Shown here: piece by piece, positions 15,419 through 16,477 of the stretch
How positions within the stretch are numbered: the stretch's first letter is position 1
Layout: every line of letters starts with the position of its first letter
Assembly (NCBI RefSeq): GCF_000499385.1
Contig: NW_013654625.1
Coordinates: 1 to 16,477, forward strand
Source of the DNA: Eimeria necatrix
Lineage: Eukaryota > Apicomplexa > Conoidasida > Eucoccidiorida > Eimeriidae
Reading direction: 5' to 3'
Length of the DNA: 16,477 nt
Position numbers and translations under genes: made by a program
Notes under the pieces: model-generated
Told to the model about the DNA's origin: nothing
The model's database searches: none
Seen by the model: the letters and a program-made list of their open reading frames with translations, nothing else

Positions 15419-16352
15419 AAGACAAGAGTTTGGGGGTTAGCTTCGAGCTGCGGGCGGCGCAGCTAGCGGGGAGGCCCCCCCAGGAGCCGCCGAGGGCCTT
15501 CCTGAAGAGAGGAGGCTCTGCTGGATTGCAAAAGTGGAAAAAGTGCAGCTTTAAAGGATTTAATTTGGCCGGAGGGCTGCTGGGCGGTGCCGAATGGGCC
15601 GGGGAAGGGGGGGGTGTTCTGGGTGGGGTCGCCCGCGGGAGGCGGCGTCGGCGGCAGGTTTGGCGGGGTTTTCTCGCAAATTCTTGAAGTTTAATGGTTA
15701 AAAAGGAATAATAACAATGAAAAATGAAGTGAGGAAGAAGAAGAGGCGCGAAAGGCCGACGCGGAGGCAGTCTCAAGGCGGCCTCGGCTGCCAGACACGG
15801 TAGAGTGTACATACACTCCAGGCAATGTGGAGCCATGGAGCGGATGCCAATGTCATTCTGCGCTCCTTCTTCATTTAAATGAGTCCTTCTTTCTGTTTAT
15901 TTTCTCATTTGCGCAAATAGAAAGACTTGTTTGTTCCTTTGGCCCTCGGTAACCCCCTTTTTGTCTCAGTTTCCCCTTCCATCTCGCCTCCCGCCACTTA
16001 ACCTCTCTTCCCTCCTTTGTTGAATTGTTGCTTGCGCTCCCATCCCCGGGCCCAGCGGCTCTTCCGGGCCTCTTTCTTTTCCTTTTTGCAATCCAAATAA
16101 CTCCAAAAGTCCTTTTCTTTTCCTTTTTTCCCCCCTCGGAGGCCGAAGAGAGAAATTACCCGGGGTCTCGCCGCCGTGGCACGGACTCGCTCCTCCCGGC
16201 CCGAACAGCCGTCTTCAGCAGTATTCCCGCGAGCTTGTGGATTTAAATAAATGTTTTAAGACTTAACTCTTTCTTTCTTTCCTCTCGGGCGCGCAAAGCT
16301 CCGTGTTCACCGCCCCGGCGCCCCAGTCGCCCGCAAGACTGTCTGCTGCGCT

Positions 16353-16388
<36 letters not shown>

Positions 16389-16477
16389 GTCTCGCCCCCG
16401 CGCCCCTCCCGCCCCCCCAGTCTCCTTCCCCCCCAACTTCGTCTCCAAAATATTCGCCTTTTGAATTGGCTGCAGCT
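15419..16477. other. Right-end region without a recognisable gene
   Basis: No exon with convincing protein character was found. Contents are a G-rich part (15590-15670), an AT-richer part (15680-15920), a strongly pyrimidine-rich plus strand (15940-16140 and 16260-16290), a CAG tract (16354-16386) and a C-rich end. Near 15803-15818 GAGTGTA and TACACTC form a 7-bp inverted repeat around CA. It may be an intron or leader of a gene beyond the window. Confidence 0.4.
16354..16386 (+). repeat. CAG tract near the right edge
   Basis: About eleven CAG units in otherwise C-rich sequence; no coding frame supported. Confidence 0.9.

Noticed and set aside
1..16477. CRISPR array from regularly spaced repeats
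   Set aside because: The repeats are CAG-derived microsatellites and minisatellites without unique spacers, in a eukaryotic intron-bearing context.

Overview
The window looks like a nuclear segment of a coccidian apicomplexan, most probably Eimeria. Three things point there. CAG/CTG trinucleotide tracts saturate both exons and introns. Short AAACCCT/TTTAGGG telomere-like arrays lie inside the chromosome. Predicted proteins carry long runs of Ala, Gln and Ser. Eimeria chromosomes are known to alternate repeat-poor and repeat-rich segments, with homopolymeric amino-acid repeats in many proteins; this window is repeat-rich. Genes are split by short GT-AG introns, so exon models below were built by hand from reading frame, splice sites and phase. 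The species cannot be fixed from the sequence.

Layout. (1) 3-4417, plus strand: a large Ala/Gln/Ser-rich protein of unknown function, entering from the left edge, with an apparent frame change in a CAG tract near 1954-1992. (2) 4418-7539: repeat-dense DNA holding a telomere-like array, a GGGGCCCC-rich 21-bp minisatellite and a 20-bp minisatellite. It also holds two spliced coding signals: a candidate small secreted Gly/Pro-rich protein starting at 4684, and a candidate 3' gene end closing at 6689 followed by AATAAA. (3) 7540-9312, plus strand: the one gene identified with confidence, a three-exon PLP-dependent trans-sulfuration enzyme, best read as cystathionine gamma-lyase. (4) 9313-11423: mostly CAG-poor DNA with a weak candidate three-exon minus-strand gene (11239-10679). 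(5) 11424-14189, plus strand: an eight-exon model for a charged coiled-coil protein, with a telomere-like array in its third intron. (6) 14190-16477: repeats, a 24-bp perfect palindrome, a possible Ser-rich exon, a G-quadruplex-type block and a pyrimidine-rich stretch without a recognisable gene.

The genes do not form a pathway; they are separate transcription units in a repeat-expanded region. The common theme is how the CAG/CTG tracts are accommodated: read as Ala, Gln or Ser in the large left-hand gene, placed in introns of the enzyme and coiled-coil genes, and often ending in the CTG-CTG-CAG that forms a splice acceptor. No CRISPR array, tRNA, rRNA or recognisable transposon was seen.
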